A DNA stretch of 64,000 nt from the NCBI RefSeq assembly GCF_023242315.1, contig NZ_JALLIY010000001.1, positions 186,001 through 250,000 on the forward strand. Direction: 5' to 3'. This document shows positions 20,474-31,282 of the stretch, piece after piece. Under the pieces are notes generated by a model. The model did no database searches, was not told the DNA's origin, and saw only the letters and a program-made list of their open reading frames with translations. The position numbers and the translations under genes are program-made. Positions within the stretch are counted from its first letter, which is position 1. Every line of letters begins with the position of its first letter. The stretch is from Pseudomonas sp. MWU13-2105 (GTDB taxonomy: Bacteria > Pseudomonadota > Gammaproteobacteria > Pseudomonadales > Pseudomonadaceae).

Positions 20474-21577
20474 CTACTCCTTGTTGGCCGCCAGATTGAC
20501 CACGCGGTTGGAACGATCCACCGGACGAATCAGCTCGCCGTCATGCAGCACATGCACACCGGCCGCCACCACCCAATCGCTGGCCGACAGGCCTTCGAAC
20601 ACCGGCACGGTCTTTTCGCCAAAGGCGCCGACCCGCACCGGGGTCAGCTTGAGGGTATTGTCGGCCTGGACCCGCCAGACATAGGTCGCACCGTTTTCCG
20701 CGGTCAACGCCGACAGCGGCACCGACAACGGCACCACGCCGACGGCCTGGATATACACCCGGGCGCTCTGGCCCAGCTCGGCCGGGACCTTGCCGGCGCT
20801 GAAGGCGATCCGCGCGGCGAAGGTCCGCGACTTGGGATCGGCGGCCGGCGACAATTCGCGGATCCGCCCGTTGAAGCGTTGATCCGGTTGCGACCAAAGC
20901 TCCACCGAGACATCCTGGCCGATTTTGAAGCGCCCGAAGGCCTGTTCCGGGAAACTGATCAGCACTTCGCGCTCGCCATCGGCGGCCAGGGTGAAGACTG
21001 TCTGGCCGGCGGCAACCACCTGGCCGACTTCCACCAGGCGCTTGGCAACCACACCATCCTGGGGCGCGCGCAACACGGCATAACCGGCCTGGTTGCTGGA
21101 CACGTCAAACTCAGCCTTGATCTGCTTGAGCCGCGCCTCACCGGAACGGTAGAGGTTTTCCGCATTGTCATACTGCGAGCGGCTGACCATCTGCCGGTCC
21201 AGCAAGGTCTTGTAGCGATCCCGCTCGGAGCGCACCAGGTTCAGGTTGGCCTCGGCGGCCGCGACCTGGGCGCGGGTCGCTTCCAGTTGCAGGCGCACAT
21301 CCTGTGGGTCGAGCTCCGCCAGGGGCTGGTTGGCCTTGACCCGTTCCCCCTCTTCCACCAGTCGACGGCTTACCTTGCCCGCGATGCGAAAGGCCAGGTC
21401 GGGCTCGAAACGCGCCCGCACTTCGCCAGGATAGCTGTCCATGGCCTGGGCCGAAGGCTGTGGCTGAACCACCATGGCAGGGCGCACGCTGACCTGGGCC
21501 GGATCTTCATGACCACAACCGAGGAGGAAAAGGGCTAGACTGGCGGGCAAAGCAAGGGGCAAGACGTAGCGGAACAT
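20474..21577 (-). CDS. mexJ: RND efflux periplasmic adaptor MexJ (membrane fusion protein)
   Basis: A 367-residue adaptor linking MexK to an outer-membrane channel. It is a lipoprotein with lipobox LFLLGC and acylated C21. The order is barrel/lipoyl half (GEVRARFEPDLAFRIAGKV), alpha-hairpin coiled coil (about 100-170), then the second lipoyl half (VLRAPQDGVVAKRLVEVGQ) and beta-barrel. It ends 6 bp before mexK. It is divergent from mexL across a 93-bp gap with two palindromes. Confidence 0.92.
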   Translation of the reverse strand: MFRYVLPLALPASLALFLLGCGHEDPAQVSVRPAMVVQPQPSAQAMDSYPGEVRARFEPDLAFRIAGKVSRRLVEEGERVKANQPLAELDPQDVRLQLEATRAQVAAAEANLNLVRSERDRYKTLLDRQMVSRSQYDNAENLYRSGEARLKQIKAEFDVSSNQAGYAVLRAPQDGVVAKRLVEVGQVVAAGQTVFTLAADGEREVLISFPEQAFGRFKIGQDVSVELWSQPDQRFNGRIRELSPAADPKSRTFAARIAFSAGKVPAELGQSARVYIQAVGVVPLSVPLSALTAENGATYVWRVQADNTLKLTPVRVGAFGEKTVPVFEGLSASDWVVAAGVHVLHDGELIRPVDRSNRVVNLAANKE

Positions 21578-21614
21578 GGTGTGGGACCTTTCGCTAGTGG
21601 TGCTCAGAATATTT

Positions 21615-21640
21615 ATACTCGCCAGTATGGTATTAATACC
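21615..21640. promoter_or_regulatory. Putative MexL operator in the mexJ-mexL intergenic region
   Basis: Two adjacent inverted repeats, ATACT-CGCC-AGTAT (21615-21628) and the perfect palindrome GGTATTAATACC (21629-21640), lie between the divergent starts at 21577 and 21671. A related half site CCAGTATTAAG follows at 21653. MexL in P. aeruginosa represses both mexJK and itself from this gap; binding here is inferred. Confidence 0.65.
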
Positions 21641-21670
21641 AAACCGACCAGTCCAGTATTAAGTAAGAAA

Positions 21671-22306
21671 ATGTCCGACAATCTTTCAGTGCCCAGCGGC
21701 CCCGGCCGCCCCAAGGATCTGGCAAAACGCCAGGCCATTCTGAACGCGGCGAAAGATCTGTTCCTGAGTAATGGATACGCCAGCACCAGCATGGACGCAG
21801 TCGCTGCAGCAGCAGGTGTTTCGAAGCTGACGGTGTATAGCCATTTCAACGACAAGGAGACACTGTTCTCCGCTGCCGTGGTGGCCAAATGCGAGGAGCA
21901 GCTACCCGAGCTGTTCTTCGCCCTGCCCGAAGGCGTGCCGGTGGAAAGCGTGCTGCTGAACATCGCCCGCGGCTTTCATCATCTGATCAACAGCGACGAG
22001 TCGGTGAACCTGCATCGGCTGATCATGGCCCTGGGTAGCCAGGACCCGAAACTCTCGCAGATCTTCTTCGAGGCCGGGCCGCAGCGCATGCTCACGGAGA
22101 TGGAGCGGCTGCTGAGCCGGATCCACCAGAGCGGCGCCCTGGCGATCGACAAACCGCACAACGCCGCCGAGCACTTCTTCTGCCTGCTCAAGGGCGCGGG
22201 GAACTTCCGCCTGCTCTACGGCTGCGGCGAGCCGCTGAGCGAAGCCGAGGGTGAGGCCCATGTGCGCGAGGTGGTGGGCTTGTTCATGCGCGCCTACCGG
22301 CCTTGA
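21671..22306 (+). CDS. mexL: TetR-family repressor MexL
   Basis: A 211-residue regulator. Its TetR helix-turn-helix is at the N-terminus (AILNAAKDLFLSNGYAST, then VSKLTVYSHFNDKETLF), with a helical ligand-binding C-terminal domain. The frame is open to 21581, but that would run through the palindromes, and the ATG at 21671 (MSDNLSVPSG) gives the expected length. It is divergent from mexJK, the arrangement for local repression. Confidence 0.9.
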   Translation: MSDNLSVPSGPGRPKDLAKRQAILNAAKDLFLSNGYASTSMDAVAAAAGVSKLTVYSHFNDKETLFSAAVVAKCEEQLPELFFALPEGVPVESVLLNIARGFHHLINSDESVNLHRLIMALGSQDPKLSQIFFEAGPQRMLTEMERLLSRIHQSGALAIDKPHNAAEHFFCLLKGAGNFRLLYGCGEPLSEAEGEAHVREVVGLFMRAYRP

Positions 22307-22319
22307 GAGCCCGCTCGCA

Positions 22320-23102
22320 TCAAGGCTTCAGGGCTTTCTTCGGGTAGATATCGTAGCGGCTCGACTTGCCGTCCAGGCCATGGCTCGGCTTCGGCCCGTC
22401 AATGCACGGGGCCTTGCGCGGGCGCTTGACCACCACCCGATGGGTCGCCAGGGCCAACGCCGCCGCGAGCAACGCCGGCGCGTCCGGGTCATCACCCACC
22501 AACGGACGGAACAGGCGCATTTCCTTCTTCACCAGGGCGGTTTTCTCGCGATGGGGAAACATCGGGTCCAGATAGATCACCTGCGGCGCCTCCCCCTGCC
22601 AATTGCGCATCACCTCGATCGAGTTGCCCTTGAGCAGGCGCATGCGTGAAACAATCGGTGCCACCTCGAAATCCTCCAGCCCACGGGCCAGGCCGTCTTC
22701 GAGCAAGGCGCCAATCAGCGGCTGGCGCTCGATCAGGCTCATCTCGCAGCCCAGGCTGGCCAACACGAATGCATCCTTGCCCAGGCCCGCCGTGGCATCC
22801 AGCACCCGCGGCCGTACGCCTGGCTGGATGCCCACGGCCTTGGCGATCATCTGCCCGCTGCCACCACCGTACAGGCGCCGATGTGCCGCGCCGCCTTCGA
22901 CAAAGTCCACGCGAACCGGCCCGGGCGCCTCCGGCCCCAGTTGCTGCAACTGCAAGCCCTGCTCCGAGACCTGCAAAGCAAACTCCGCCGTGGGCTCCTG
23001 CAACGGCAGACCGAGGCGTTCGGCCCACTCTTCGGCCCGGGATTGCAGCCCTTCGGCCAGGGCCTCGACTCTGATACGCACCGGCGCTTGCTGCTCACTC
23101 AT
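22320..23102 (-). CDS. rsmJ: 16S rRNA (guanine1516-N2)-methyltransferase RsmJ
   Basis: A 260-residue SAM methyltransferase (formerly DUF548/YhiQ) that modifies G1516 of 16S rRNA. SAM-binding [20 protein letters not shown] and the catalytic [11 protein letters not shown] block are present. It should start at MSEQQAP (23102) rather than the upstream in-frame ATG at 23135. It converges with mexL, the stops being 13 bp apart. Confidence 0.92.
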   Translation of the reverse strand: MSEQQAPVRIRVEALAEGLQSRAEEWAERLGLPLQEPTAEFALQVSEQGLQLQQLGPEAPGPVRVDFVEGGAAHRRLYGGGSGQMIAKAVGIQPGVRPRVLDATAGLGKDAFVLASLGCEMSLIERQPLIGALLEDGLARGLEDFEVAPIVSRMRLLKGNSIEVMRNWQGEAPQVIYLDPMFPHREKTALVKKEMRLFRPLVGDDPDAPALLAAALALATHRVVVKRPRKAPCIDGPKPSHGLDGKSSRYDIYPKKALKP

Positions 23103-23194
23103 GAAAAACACGCTCAAAAATTTAATGATCGGCAAAAGCTGCCGATAAAAACATTATCCAGCATTTTGCCAGACCTGAGCGTCACTCGAGAGCC

Positions 23195-23809
23195 ATGTCA
23201 GACATTCGCAATACATCCATAGGTTATCTATCACCCGTCGGTGATTATGGCCTGCGCAATTCCCAGGCACTGAGCGGTGTCAGTCACTTGTGGCAAGATT
23301 TCTTTGCCCGGGCGCTGGCCGAACAGGTCGGGGACGCATCGGATGCACAGAATGTCCCGGCGCAGCTGCCGGTCGATGGCCCGGTGGAGCCTACCGCCGG
23401 CGCCGAGTTGCTGGCGCAGATCGTCGACCAGCGCCAGTGTGACGTCCAGGAAAAGCCGGTCCGCCCCCCCGAGCCGCTGTTCCTGCCGATTGCCGAGTTC
23501 GACCTGGACCTGCTGAAACGCCCCGTCCCCTATCCGCCGGAAGAAGTTGTCGCCCAGCAGAAGCAGCAGGACTTCGAAAGCGGCTGGGTACGCCCTATCG
23601 TTCTGACCGCCGGTCAGCCGCTGCCCGCCCCGGGGCCGGCACCACAACCGCGTCCGCTGCACCTGCCGATCGCCGAGTTCGAACTGGATCTGCTGGAACC
23701 GCACGTACCATTCGACGAAGAAACCCTGGCCAAGCAGCAGAAAGCCATGGATTACGACCTGCACTGGGCCCGCCCGCTGGTGGCGCAGAACCTGCGCCTG
23801 GCGGCCTGA
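23195..23809 (+). CDS. Conserved Pseudomonas protein with internal duplication
   Basis: A 204-residue soluble protein of unknown function. Residues 95-136 and 155-196 are two copies of one 42-residue unit, exactly 60 residues apart. Shared marks are LPIAEF(D/E)LDLL, VP(Y/F), QQK and the end W(V/A)RP(I/L)V. A proline-rich linker joins them (PLPAPGPAPQPRP). No signal peptide. It is divergent from rsmJ. I recall a homologue at this position in P. aeruginosa; no domain family recognised. Confidence 0.78.
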   Translation: MSDIRNTSIGYLSPVGDYGLRNSQALSGVSHLWQDFFARALAEQVGDASDAQNVPAQLPVDGPVEPTAGAELLAQIVDQRQCDVQEKPVRPPEPLFLPIAEFDLDLLKRPVPYPPEEVVAQQKQQDFESGWVRPIVLTAGQPLPAPGPAPQPRPLHLPIAEFELDLLEPHVPFDEETLAKQQKAMDYDLHWARPLVAQNLRLAA

Positions 23810-23842
23810 GCCTGAACCTGGGCTGAAAAACACAGCGAGACT

Positions 23843-23920
23843 CTGCAGGAGCTGGGCTTGCCCGCGAAGGCGTCTTCAAGGACGCCAAAAAGCTTCACGG
23901 GCAAGCCCTGCCCCTGCAAG
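23843..23920. repeat. REP pair
   Basis: Arms TGCAGGAGCTGGGCTTGCCC and GGGCAAGCCCTGCCCCTGCA face each other between two converging genes. Confidence 0.75.
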
Positions 23921-23961
23921 TACGAGGCCGCAGTTGGTTTCGTGCTCGAGCGCAAAGCACC

Positions 23962-24789
23962 CTAGACCTTGAACATCTGGTTGATCCGCGCAAAGGGCAT
24001 CGCCTGATCCAACGCGGTAAAGGTGCCCTGCCCGCGAATTTCCTCGGCCGCCCGATAGAAGGCGCCGTACGCCGCCCGGGCTAATGCCGAACCGACACTG
24101 ATGCGCTTGACCCCCAGTTCGCTCAACTCGCTCACCGACAGATTGATCCCACCCGACATCAACACATTCACCGGCTTCGGAGCCACGGCCCTGACCACCG
24201 CCAGGATCTCCTCGGGGCTACGCAGGCCCGGCGCATACAGCACGTCGGCGCCGGCCTCGGCGAACGCCTGCAAACGCCGAATGGTATCGGCCAGGTCCTG
24301 GCGCCCGTGCAACAGGTTCTCCGCCCGCGCCGTGAGCATGAACGGGAACGCCAGGCTGCGGGCCGCCGCCACCGCCGCCTCAACCCGCTCGACCGCGTGA
24401 TTGAATGCATAGATGGGGTCGTCGGCATGGCCGCTGGCATCTTCGATCGAGCCGCCGACCAGTCCAGCCTCAGCCGCCCGCAAAATTGCCTCGGCGCAAC
24501 CGGCGGGGCTATGGCCAAAGCCATTTTCCAGATCCGCCGCCACCGGCAGCGAAGTCGCCAGGACAATAGCGCGAGCGTTTTCCAGTGTATCGCCCAGCGA
24601 GTTGGCCCCCTCCGCATCCGGGCGGCCAAGGGAAAACGCCAAGCCCGCGCTGGTGGTCGCCAACGCCTCGAAGCCCAGCGCGGCGAGCATTTTCGCCGAA
24701 CCGGCATCCCAGGGGTTGGGAATCACAAAGGCCTCGGCACGCTGGTGCAGGGCCTTGAATGTCTGGGCTCGAAGGGTTTGCGCATCCAT
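23962..24789 (-). CDS. Isocitrate lyase/PEP mutase superfamily enzyme
   Basis: A 275-residue TIM-barrel protein. It keeps the superfamily features of substrate-phosphate and Mg2+ binding (VIPNPWDAGSAKML, DLENGFG, SIEDASG, MLTARAENLL). The usual KKCGH-type catalytic loop of isocitrate lyase is replaced by FGHSPAG, so a C-C lyase or oxaloacetate decarboxylase-like activity is possible and true isocitrate lyase unlikely. It lies 33 bp downstream of the DUF72 gene. Substrate unknown. Confidence 0.8.
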   Translation of the reverse strand: MDAQTLRAQTFKALHQRAEAFVIPNPWDAGSAKMLAALGFEALATTSAGLAFSLGRPDAEGANSLGDTLENARAIVLATSLPVAADLENGFGHSPAGCAEAILRAAEAGLVGGSIEDASGHADDPIYAFNHAVERVEAAVAAARSLAFPFMLTARAENLLHGRQDLADTIRRLQAFAEAGADVLYAPGLRSPEEILAVVRAVAPKPVNVLMSGGINLSVSELSELGVKRISVGSALARAAYGAFYRAAEEIRGQGTFTALDQAMPFARINQMFKV

Positions 24790-24822
24790 GGGGCGACTCC
24801 TGGCAAAGAGAAAATGGCGCCG

Positions 24823-25695
24823 TCAGAGTAACCCGAGTTGCTCCGTGGCCGGCCCTCTGTATAGCTCAGGCAGCGCCGGCAAGCCAGGCAGACGCGCCCT
24901 CAGCCGGGCGTGAAAACGTTGCGCCAGCGCCGCTGCGAGGCGGTTGTCGGCGGTATGCAGAAACACATAGGGCGTGCGCCCCTCCTCGATCCAGCCGGCG
25001 ACCTTTTCGATCCAGGGGGTCAGGAACGGCTCATTCGCCTCCAGTTCCGGGTGCCCGATAAAACGCACCTGCGGGAACAGTGTGAACGCCGCCGGCCGGG
25101 GTGGCACCTTGGGCTTTTTCGACTGGGCGTGGAGCACCGAGGGATCGCTGGAGGTGCAACTGAACAGCGCTCGCGGATCGAGGCAGATCCGTTCGACACC
25201 CCGGTCCAGCAGCAGGCGATTGAGCATCCGCTCGGCGTCGCCCTTGGCGAAAAAGTCGCGATGACGGACTTCAATCGCCAACGGGCGTTGCAGTGCGTCG
25301 ATAAACCCGGCCAGCTCGGCCAGGCGCTGCGGCGCAAAACTGGCCGGCAATTGCAGCCACAACGGCGCCACCCGCGGGCCCAGCGGCTTGAGCAGTTGCA
25401 GGAAGTCTTCGGCAGCCTGCGCTTGATCCCGCAGGTCGCCGCCATGGCTGATATCCCGGGGAAACTTGGCGGTAAAGCGAAAATGCTCAGGCAAGGTCTG
25501 CGCCCAGCGTTGCACCGTGGCTGGCGCGGGTCGCGCATAGAAGGTGGTGTTGCCCTCAACGGCGTTGAATACCCGGGCGTACAGGTCGAGAAAGTCGCCG
25601 GCACGCGCGGTGGGCGGGTACAGATACTCGCGCCAGGCGTTTTCGCTCCAGGAAGGGCAACCGAGGTAATAAGGCAGCAGGACAGGGTCAGTCAT
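24823..25695 (-). CDS. DUF72 family protein (YecE-like)
   Basis: A 290-residue TIM-barrel-like protein of the DUF72 family. Recognised from GCPSWSE near the start, YARVFNAVEGNTTFYARP, FRFTAKFPRDISH, AIEVRHRDFF and the late VFLHTADN. Cytoplasmic; molecular role unknown. It follows the 25709-26008 gene by 13 bp, so the two are probably cotranscribed. Confidence 0.85.
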   Translation of the reverse strand: MTDPVLLPYYLGCPSWSENAWREYLYPPTARAGDFLDLYARVFNAVEGNTTFYARPAPATVQRWAQTLPEHFRFTAKFPRDISHGGDLRDQAQAAEDFLQLLKPLGPRVAPLWLQLPASFAPQRLAELAGFIDALQRPLAIEVRHRDFFAKGDAERMLNRLLLDRGVERICLDPRALFSCTSSDPSVLHAQSKKPKVPPRPAAFTLFPQVRFIGHPELEANEPFLTPWIEKVAGWIEEGRTPYVFLHTADNRLAAALAQRFHARLRARLPGLPALPELYRGPATEQLGLL

Positions 25696-25708
25696 TGACC
25701 CGATTAAA

Positions 25709-26008
25709 TCAGATATGCAGGTCGAGCCCCAACACTTCCATGTCCCACTCGACGAAACCGGCGGTGGTCAGGTAGCTGGCCAATGCATTGGCGACACTTT
25801 TGCTCATGGCGCGATGGAAGATCATGTCCTGCGGCCGGGCCGGCAGATTGGCCAGGCGGCTACCGGCCGCTTCGGCACGCGCGGCCACCTCGGAGAGGTC
25901 CTCGCTATCGCCACTCGACACATCGGCGTCGTCGTCGAGCACGACGCTGCCTTTGCGCGGTTTGCGCTTGATGGGGTAGGACTGTGAGGAAACGCCGTCT
26001 ATACGCAT
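25709..26008 (-). CDS. Small conserved hypothetical protein
   Basis: A 99-residue hydrophilic protein. The N-terminal half is basic then acidic (IKRKPRKG, DDDADVSSGDSEDL), and a more ordered C-terminal half follows (FHRAMSKSVANALASYL, ending LGLDLHI). No signal peptide or known domain. Position before tsaB/adk recalls P. aeruginosa. It is the first gene of a likely three-gene minus-strand unit with the DUF72 and PEP-mutase genes. Confidence 0.72.
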   Translation of the reverse strand: MRIDGVSSQSYPIKRKPRKGSVVLDDDADVSSGDSEDLSEVAARAEAAGSRLANLPARPQDMIFHRAMSKSVANALASYLTTAGFVEWDMEVLGLDLHI

Positions 26009-26329
26009 TGGAGTATGCTCGGTGTCGATGATGGCAATTTAGCAGCACGCACCGCACTTAGCTATTGCCCGAGTGATAACTGGACCACAGAACCTGGAAA
26101 AGGTTTTCACAGCCCAAGGCCCGGGTGGGCAAAACATGACGAACGGCACATTTTTGACCAATCCGGGCGATTCGTCGAATGATCGGCTTAACGCTCAGTT
26201 TAGCCTGGATTTTATGGGTTGCCGCGCAACCTTGTGGGAGCCGGCTTGCCGGCGATAAGGCCAGTGACCCTGCATTTGCGCCATCGCTGGCAAGCCAGGC
26301 TACAAGGAGCCGTGTTCGGCCTTGCAGAC
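26009..26329. other. 321-bp intergenic stretch between tsaB and the small conserved gene
   Basis: It holds a REP pair (26231-26312) near the tsaB stop and the promoter region of the minus-strand gene starting at 26008. No coding frame looks real. Confidence 0.7.
26231..26312. repeat. REP pair
   Basis: Arms TTGTGGGAGCCGGCTTGCC and CTGGCAAGCCAGGCTACAAG, with GGCGATAAGG and CCATCGC as inner parts. Confidence 0.75.
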
Positions 26330-27004
26330 TCAACGAGCCTTGGGCGTTGCCACTTTATCGCGCAAGTAGACGGGCTGGGCGTCGTCGGCCGGGATGGCCT
26401 CGCCGCGCGCCCAGGCGAAGCGCGCCAGGCTCAACAGATCTTCGGCGTGGGGCAGCAGGCTGGCATCCTGGCCGCTCAGCGCAACGTTGATCCGCTCGCC
26501 GTAACCCCAGCCGGTGCCAGCGCCGAACCACTCGCCACTGGCATCGTCCGGCAAAGCCGCCACTTGCGGTGCCAGCACCGCCTCGACGCCGGCCAGGCGC
26601 ATTTCCCCCGCTTCCTCGCGGTAGCAGCCCCAATACACCTCGTCCATCCGCGCATCGATGGCCGCGGCCACCTGGCGCACGCCGTGCTCGCGAAAGGCCC
26701 GTTGCGCCAGGACCGCCAGGTTCGACACCGGCAACACCGGCCGCTCCAGGGCGAACGCCAGCCCCTGGACCACACCGATGGCAATCCGCACCCCGGTAAA
26801 GGCCCCGGGACCACGGCCGAAGGCAATCGCATCCACGGCCGACAGGCTGATACCGGCGTCCGCCAGCAACTGCTGGATCATCGGCAAGAGCTTTTGCGCG
26901 TGCAGGCGCGGAATCACCTCGTAGTGGCTCGTCACCTTGCCGTCATGCAGCAGGGCGACGGAGCAGGCTTCAGTCGCGGTGTCCAGGGCCAGCAAGGTGC
27001 TCAT
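26330..27004 (-). CDS. tsaB: tRNA t6A biosynthesis protein TsaB
   Basis: A 224-residue ASKHA-fold partner of TsaD in the threonylcarbamoyl transfer step of t6A37 synthesis. N-terminal LLALDTATEACSVAL, the RLHAQKLLPMI block and GRGPGAFTGVRI are typical. The start is the ATG at 27004 (MSTLLALD). The open frame up to 27085 runs through the adk terminator. t6A is the substrate of TcdA (6265-7074). Confidence 0.93.
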   Translation of the reverse strand: MSTLLALDTATEACSVALLHDGKVTSHYEVIPRLHAQKLLPMIQQLLADAGISLSAVDAIAFGRGPGAFTGVRIAIGVVQGLAFALERPVLPVSNLAVLAQRAFREHGVRQVAAAIDARMDEVYWGCYREEAGEMRLAGVEAVLAPQVAALPDDASGEWFGAGTGWGYGERINVALSGQDASLLPHAEDLLSLARFAWARGEAIPADDAQPVYLRDKVATPKAR

Positions 27005-27050
27005 CGATGTATCCGTCAGGTCGAAAGGAAAAAAGTGCGACAGTATAAAC

Positions 27051-27077
27051 AACAACAGCCCGCAAGCGGGCTGTTGA
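27051..27077 (-). terminator. Terminator after adk
   Basis: On the minus strand a stem CAACAGCCCGC / GCGGGCTGTTG is followed by TTGTTT, 21 bp past the adk stop. Confidence 0.78.
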
Positions 27078-27097
27078 AGAGGCAACGACTACAGCGA

Positions 27098-27922
<825 letters not shown>

Positions 27923-27962
27923 CTACGCCAGGTCGCCCCCCGACAATAAAGTGTCGCCAGAC

Positions 27963-27996
27963 AAAAACGACCGCCCCTGACTGGGCGGTCGCTTTT
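27963..27996 (-). terminator. Terminator after ppc
   Basis: On the minus strand GCGACCGCCCAG / CTGGGGCGGTCG-like stem (pairing AAAACGACCGCCC with GGGCGGTCGCTTTT) ends in a T-run (GTTTTTGT). It lies 35-70 bp past the ppc stop. Confidence 0.88.
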
Positions 27997-28030
27997 GTCC
28001 TGTCGCACACAGAGAACCTTCCTGCATACC

Positions 28031-30661
28031 TTAGCCAGTATTGCGCAGCCCGGCGGCAATCCCCGCCACAGACACCAGCAAAGCCTGTTCCAGAGGGCTG
28101 TCCTGGGCTGTTTCCTGGCGCCGCGAACGGGCCAGCAACTCGGCCTGCAAGCGATGCAACGGATCCAGGTAGGTGTTGCGCAGGCGAATGAATTCCAGGG
28201 TCTCGGGACTGTGGGCGAGCAGTTGTGACTGCCCGGTCAAACCCAGTACTACCGCGCAGGCCTGCGACAATAGGTCGCGTAAGTGCACACCCAACGGCAG
28301 CAATTCGGCATCCACCAGGCGTTCGTCATAGGAACGGGCGATATCGCCGTCGGCCTTGGCCAGGACCATTTCCAGCATGTCGATACGGGTACGGAAGAAC
28401 GGCCATTGCTCGCGCATCTGCGCCAACAGCGCGCCCTCGCCCCGTGCCAGGGCCTTGCTCAACGCGGCTTCCCAGCCGAGCCAGGCCGGCAGCATCAGGC
28501 GCGTCTGGGTCCAGCCGAAAATCCACGGGATCGCCCGCAGGCTTTCGATACCGCCGGCCCGGCGCTTGGCCGGACGACTGCCCAGCGGCAGGCGCCCGAG
28601 TTCCTGTTCCGGGGTGGACTGCCGGAAGTACTCGACGAACTGCGGATTATCCCGCACCTCGGCGCGGTAGGCGCTGACGCCGTCCGCGGCCAATTCGTCC
28701 ATCAGCGTGCGCCAGGCCGGCTGTGGTGGCGGTGGCGGCAGCAAGGTGGCTTCGAGCACGGCGGCCAGGTAGAGGTTGAGGTTTTGCTCGGCGATGTCTG
28801 GCAGGCCGAACTTGAAGCGAATCATTTCACCCTGCTCGGTAGTGCGGAAACGTCCCGCCACCGAGCCCGGCGGTTGCGACAGAATGGCTGCGTGGGCCGG
28901 ACCGCCACCGCGACCAACGGTGCCGCCGCGACCATGGAACAGCAACAGTTCGACCTGCTGCTCACGGCAGATCTCCACCAGCCGCTCCTGGGCCCGATAC
29001 TGCGCCCAGGCTGCCGCCGTGGTACCGGCGTCCTTGGCCGAATCGGAGTAACCGATCATCACTTCCTGGGGGCCTTGCAGGCGTGCGCGATAACCGGGCA
29101 GCAGCAACAGCCGCTGCATCACCGGCCCGGCGTTATCCAGGTCGGCCAGGGTTTCGAACAACGGCACCACGCGCATCGGCCGCAGCACGCCGGACTCCTT
29201 GAGGAGCAACTGCACCGCCAGCACATCGGAGGCGGCACCAGCCATGGAGATCACATAGGAGCCCAGGGACGCCGCCGGCGCTGCGGCGATTTCGCGGCAG
29301 GTCGCCAGCACTTCGGCGGTGTCCGCGGAAGGCTTGAACCAGGCTGGCAGCAGCGGGCGACGATTGGCCAGCTCGCGCATCAGGAAGGTCAGGCGGTCTT
29401 CCTCCTTCCAGTCTTCGTAACGTCCCAGCCCCAGGTAGTCGGTGATCTCGGTCATGGCGGCGGCGTGGCGGGAGGAGTCCTGGCGCACATCCAGGCGCAC
29501 CAGGAACAGGCCGAAGGTCACCGCCCGGCGCAGGCAATCGAGCAACGGGCCATCGGCAATCACCCCCATGCCGCACTCGTGCAGGGACTGGTAGCACAGT
29601 TGCAGCGGCTCGAGCAGTTCGCGGTTGTTCTGCAGCACCTCGTCCGACGCCGCTTGCGTCGTGGCGAGGGAGGCCTGGGCCCAGTTGCGGGTGGCCCGCA
29701 GCCGCTCACGCAATTGCTTGAGCACGGCACGGTAAGGTTCGGCGCTCTCGCCGGCACGGGCGCGCAGGGCCCCGCTGGCCTGCTGCATCGACAACTCGGC
29801 GGCCAGGTAATCGACATCACGCAGATAGAGGTCCGCCGCCATCCAACGGGCCAGCAACAGGACTTCACGGGTGACCGTGGCCGTGACATTCGGGTTGCCA
29901 TCGCGGTCGCCGCCCATCCAGGACGCGAAACGGATCGGCGCGGCCTCCAGGGGCAGGTGCAGGCCAGTGGCGGCGAACAGCGCCTGGTCGGCGCGGCGCA
30001 GGTAATTGGGAATGGCCTGCCAGAGGGAATGTTCGATCACCGCGAAGCCCCACTTCGCCTCGTCCACCGGGGTCGGCCGGGTGCGGCGGATTTCCTCGGT
30101 GTGCCAGGCTTCGGCGATCAGGCGCTGCAAGCGCTGGCGGATCTGCTCACGCTCGGCGCCAGTGAGGTCCCGATGGTCCTGCTGGGCCAATTGCGCGGCA
30201 ATGGCATCGTATTTCTGGATCAGCGTACGCCGCGTCACTTCAGTGGGGTGCGCGGTAAGTACCAGTTCGATCTCCAGGCGGCCCAATTGCCGCGCCAGGG
30301 ATTCGGCGCCGTGGCCTTCGGCGAGCAGCCGGGCCAGCAACTCCGGCAGCACCCGCGCCTCGAAGGGTGCCGGCTGCGACGCATCGCGACGGTGAATCAA
30401 CTGATACTGCTCGGCGATGTTGGCCAGGTTGAGGAACTGGTTGAAGGCCCGGGCCACCGGCAGCAGCTCGTCGTCGCCCAGGCTGTCCAGGCTGGCACTG
30501 AGCTCGGCATTCGCCGAACCGCTGCGGTCGGCCTTGGCGCCCTTGCGGATACGCTCGATCTTGTCGAGGAACTCGTCACCGTGCTGGTCACGGATGGTAT
30601 TGCCCAGCAGTTCACCCAGCAGGTGGACGTCTTCACGCAAACGCACATCAATATCGGACAT
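28031..30661 (-). CDS. ppc: Phosphoenolpyruvate carboxylase
   Basis: Carboxylates PEP to oxaloacetate, the anaplerotic feed of the TCA cycle. 876 residues. Signatures are [10 protein letters not shown] with the catalytic histidine, the glycine-rich [16 protein letters not shown] loop, and [10 protein letters not shown]. The C-terminus is RNTG, the usual NTG tail. The start is [10 protein letters not shown] at 30661; 18 extra upstream codons in the open frame are not used by the family. Confidence 0.97.
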   Translation of the reverse strand: MSDIDVRLREDVHLLGELLGNTIRDQHGDEFLDKIERIRKGAKADRSGSANAELSASLDSLGDDELLPVARAFNQFLNLANIAEQYQLIHRRDASQPAPFEARVLPELLARLLAEGHGAESLARQLGRLEIELVLTAHPTEVTRRTLIQKYDAIAAQLAQQDHRDLTGAEREQIRQRLQRLIAEAWHTEEIRRTRPTPVDEAKWGFAVIEHSLWQAIPNYLRRADQALFAATGLHLPLEAAPIRFASWMGGDRDGNPNVTATVTREVLLLARWMAADLYLRDVDYLAAELSMQQASGALRARAGESAEPYRAVLKQLRERLRATRNWAQASLATTQAASDEVLQNNRELLEPLQLCYQSLHECGMGVIADGPLLDCLRRAVTFGLFLVRLDVRQDSSRHAAAMTEITDYLGLGRYEDWKEEDRLTFLMRELANRRPLLPAWFKPSADTAEVLATCREIAAAPAASLGSYVISMAGAASDVLAVQLLLKESGVLRPMRVVPLFETLADLDNAGPVMQRLLLLPGYRARLQGPQEVMIGYSDSAKDAGTTAAAWAQYRAQERLVEICREQQVELLLFHGRGGTVGRGGGPAHAAILSQPPGSVAGRFRTTEQGEMIRFKFGLPDIAEQNLNLYLAAVLEATLLPPPPPQPAWRTLMDELAADGVSAYRAEVRDNPQFVEYFRQSTPEQELGRLPLGSRPAKRRAGGIESLRAIPWIFGWTQTRLMLPAWLGWEAALSKALARGEGALLAQMREQWPFFRTRIDMLEMVLAKADGDIARSYDERLVDAELLPLGVHLRDLLSQACAVVLGLTGQSQLLAHSPETLEFIRLRNTYLDPLHRLQAELLARSRRQETAQDSPLEQALLVSVAGIAAGLRNTG

Positions 30662-30884
30662 CGACAGACTCTCCAGGGGACGCTGAGATGGCTCACAGGC
30701 CCAAGAGTGCACCACGGCGACGAATGCTTACAAGTCGAGCGAATAATTGCTGCCCGGCAAAAATCCGCGCTGAACCTCGTGACCAGGAGCTAGTCTGATA
30801 GATAGGTCCCACGAGGGCCTTATCGCCGGTGCAGACCGGTCACTCATCAATGCCCGCCATCAACGGGTGCGAATTGAGGTCGAT

Positions 30885-31226
30885 ATGAAAATCCGCGAGC
30901 TTGCCCAGCACTGGGAAGAAAACGCCAAGGGTCGGTTGACCGACACCGGCTATGCCATTCATCTGGATGTGGAAGCTGCGGCGCGACTGGCGGCGGTGAT
31001 CGACATGTACCCCAAACGCTCCCCGGAAGAGCTGCTCGGCGAGCTGATCGGCGCGGCGCTGGAGGAACTGGAAGCCAGTTTCCCCTACGTCCGGGGCTCA
31101 CAGGTAGTGGCCACCGACGAGGAAGGTGATCCGCTTTATGAGGATGTCGGGCCGACGCCGCGCTTCCTCTCGCTGTCGCGACGACATCTGCATGACCTGG
31201 CATCCCAGGACAAACCGAAACACTAG
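30885..31226 (+). CDS. Small conserved Pseudomonas protein
   Basis: A 113-residue acidic, mostly helical cytoplasmic protein (MKIRELAQHWEENAKGRL, SPEELLGELIGAALEELEA). I chose the ATG at 30885 because GAGG lies just upstream; the GTG at 30867 is possible. Homologues at this site are sometimes labelled pilin assembly protein, for which the sequence gives no support. It is divergent from ppc. Confidence 0.72.
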   Translation: MKIRELAQHWEENAKGRLTDTGYAIHLDVEAAARLAAVIDMYPKRSPEELLGELIGAALEELEASFPYVRGSQVVATDEEGDPLYEDVGPTPRFLSLSRRHLHDLASQDKPKH

Positions 31227-31282
31227 ATCCTGACACGACGCCCTGCCGACACTGCCCCTACGACGTCAGTCGGCGCGGTCAA

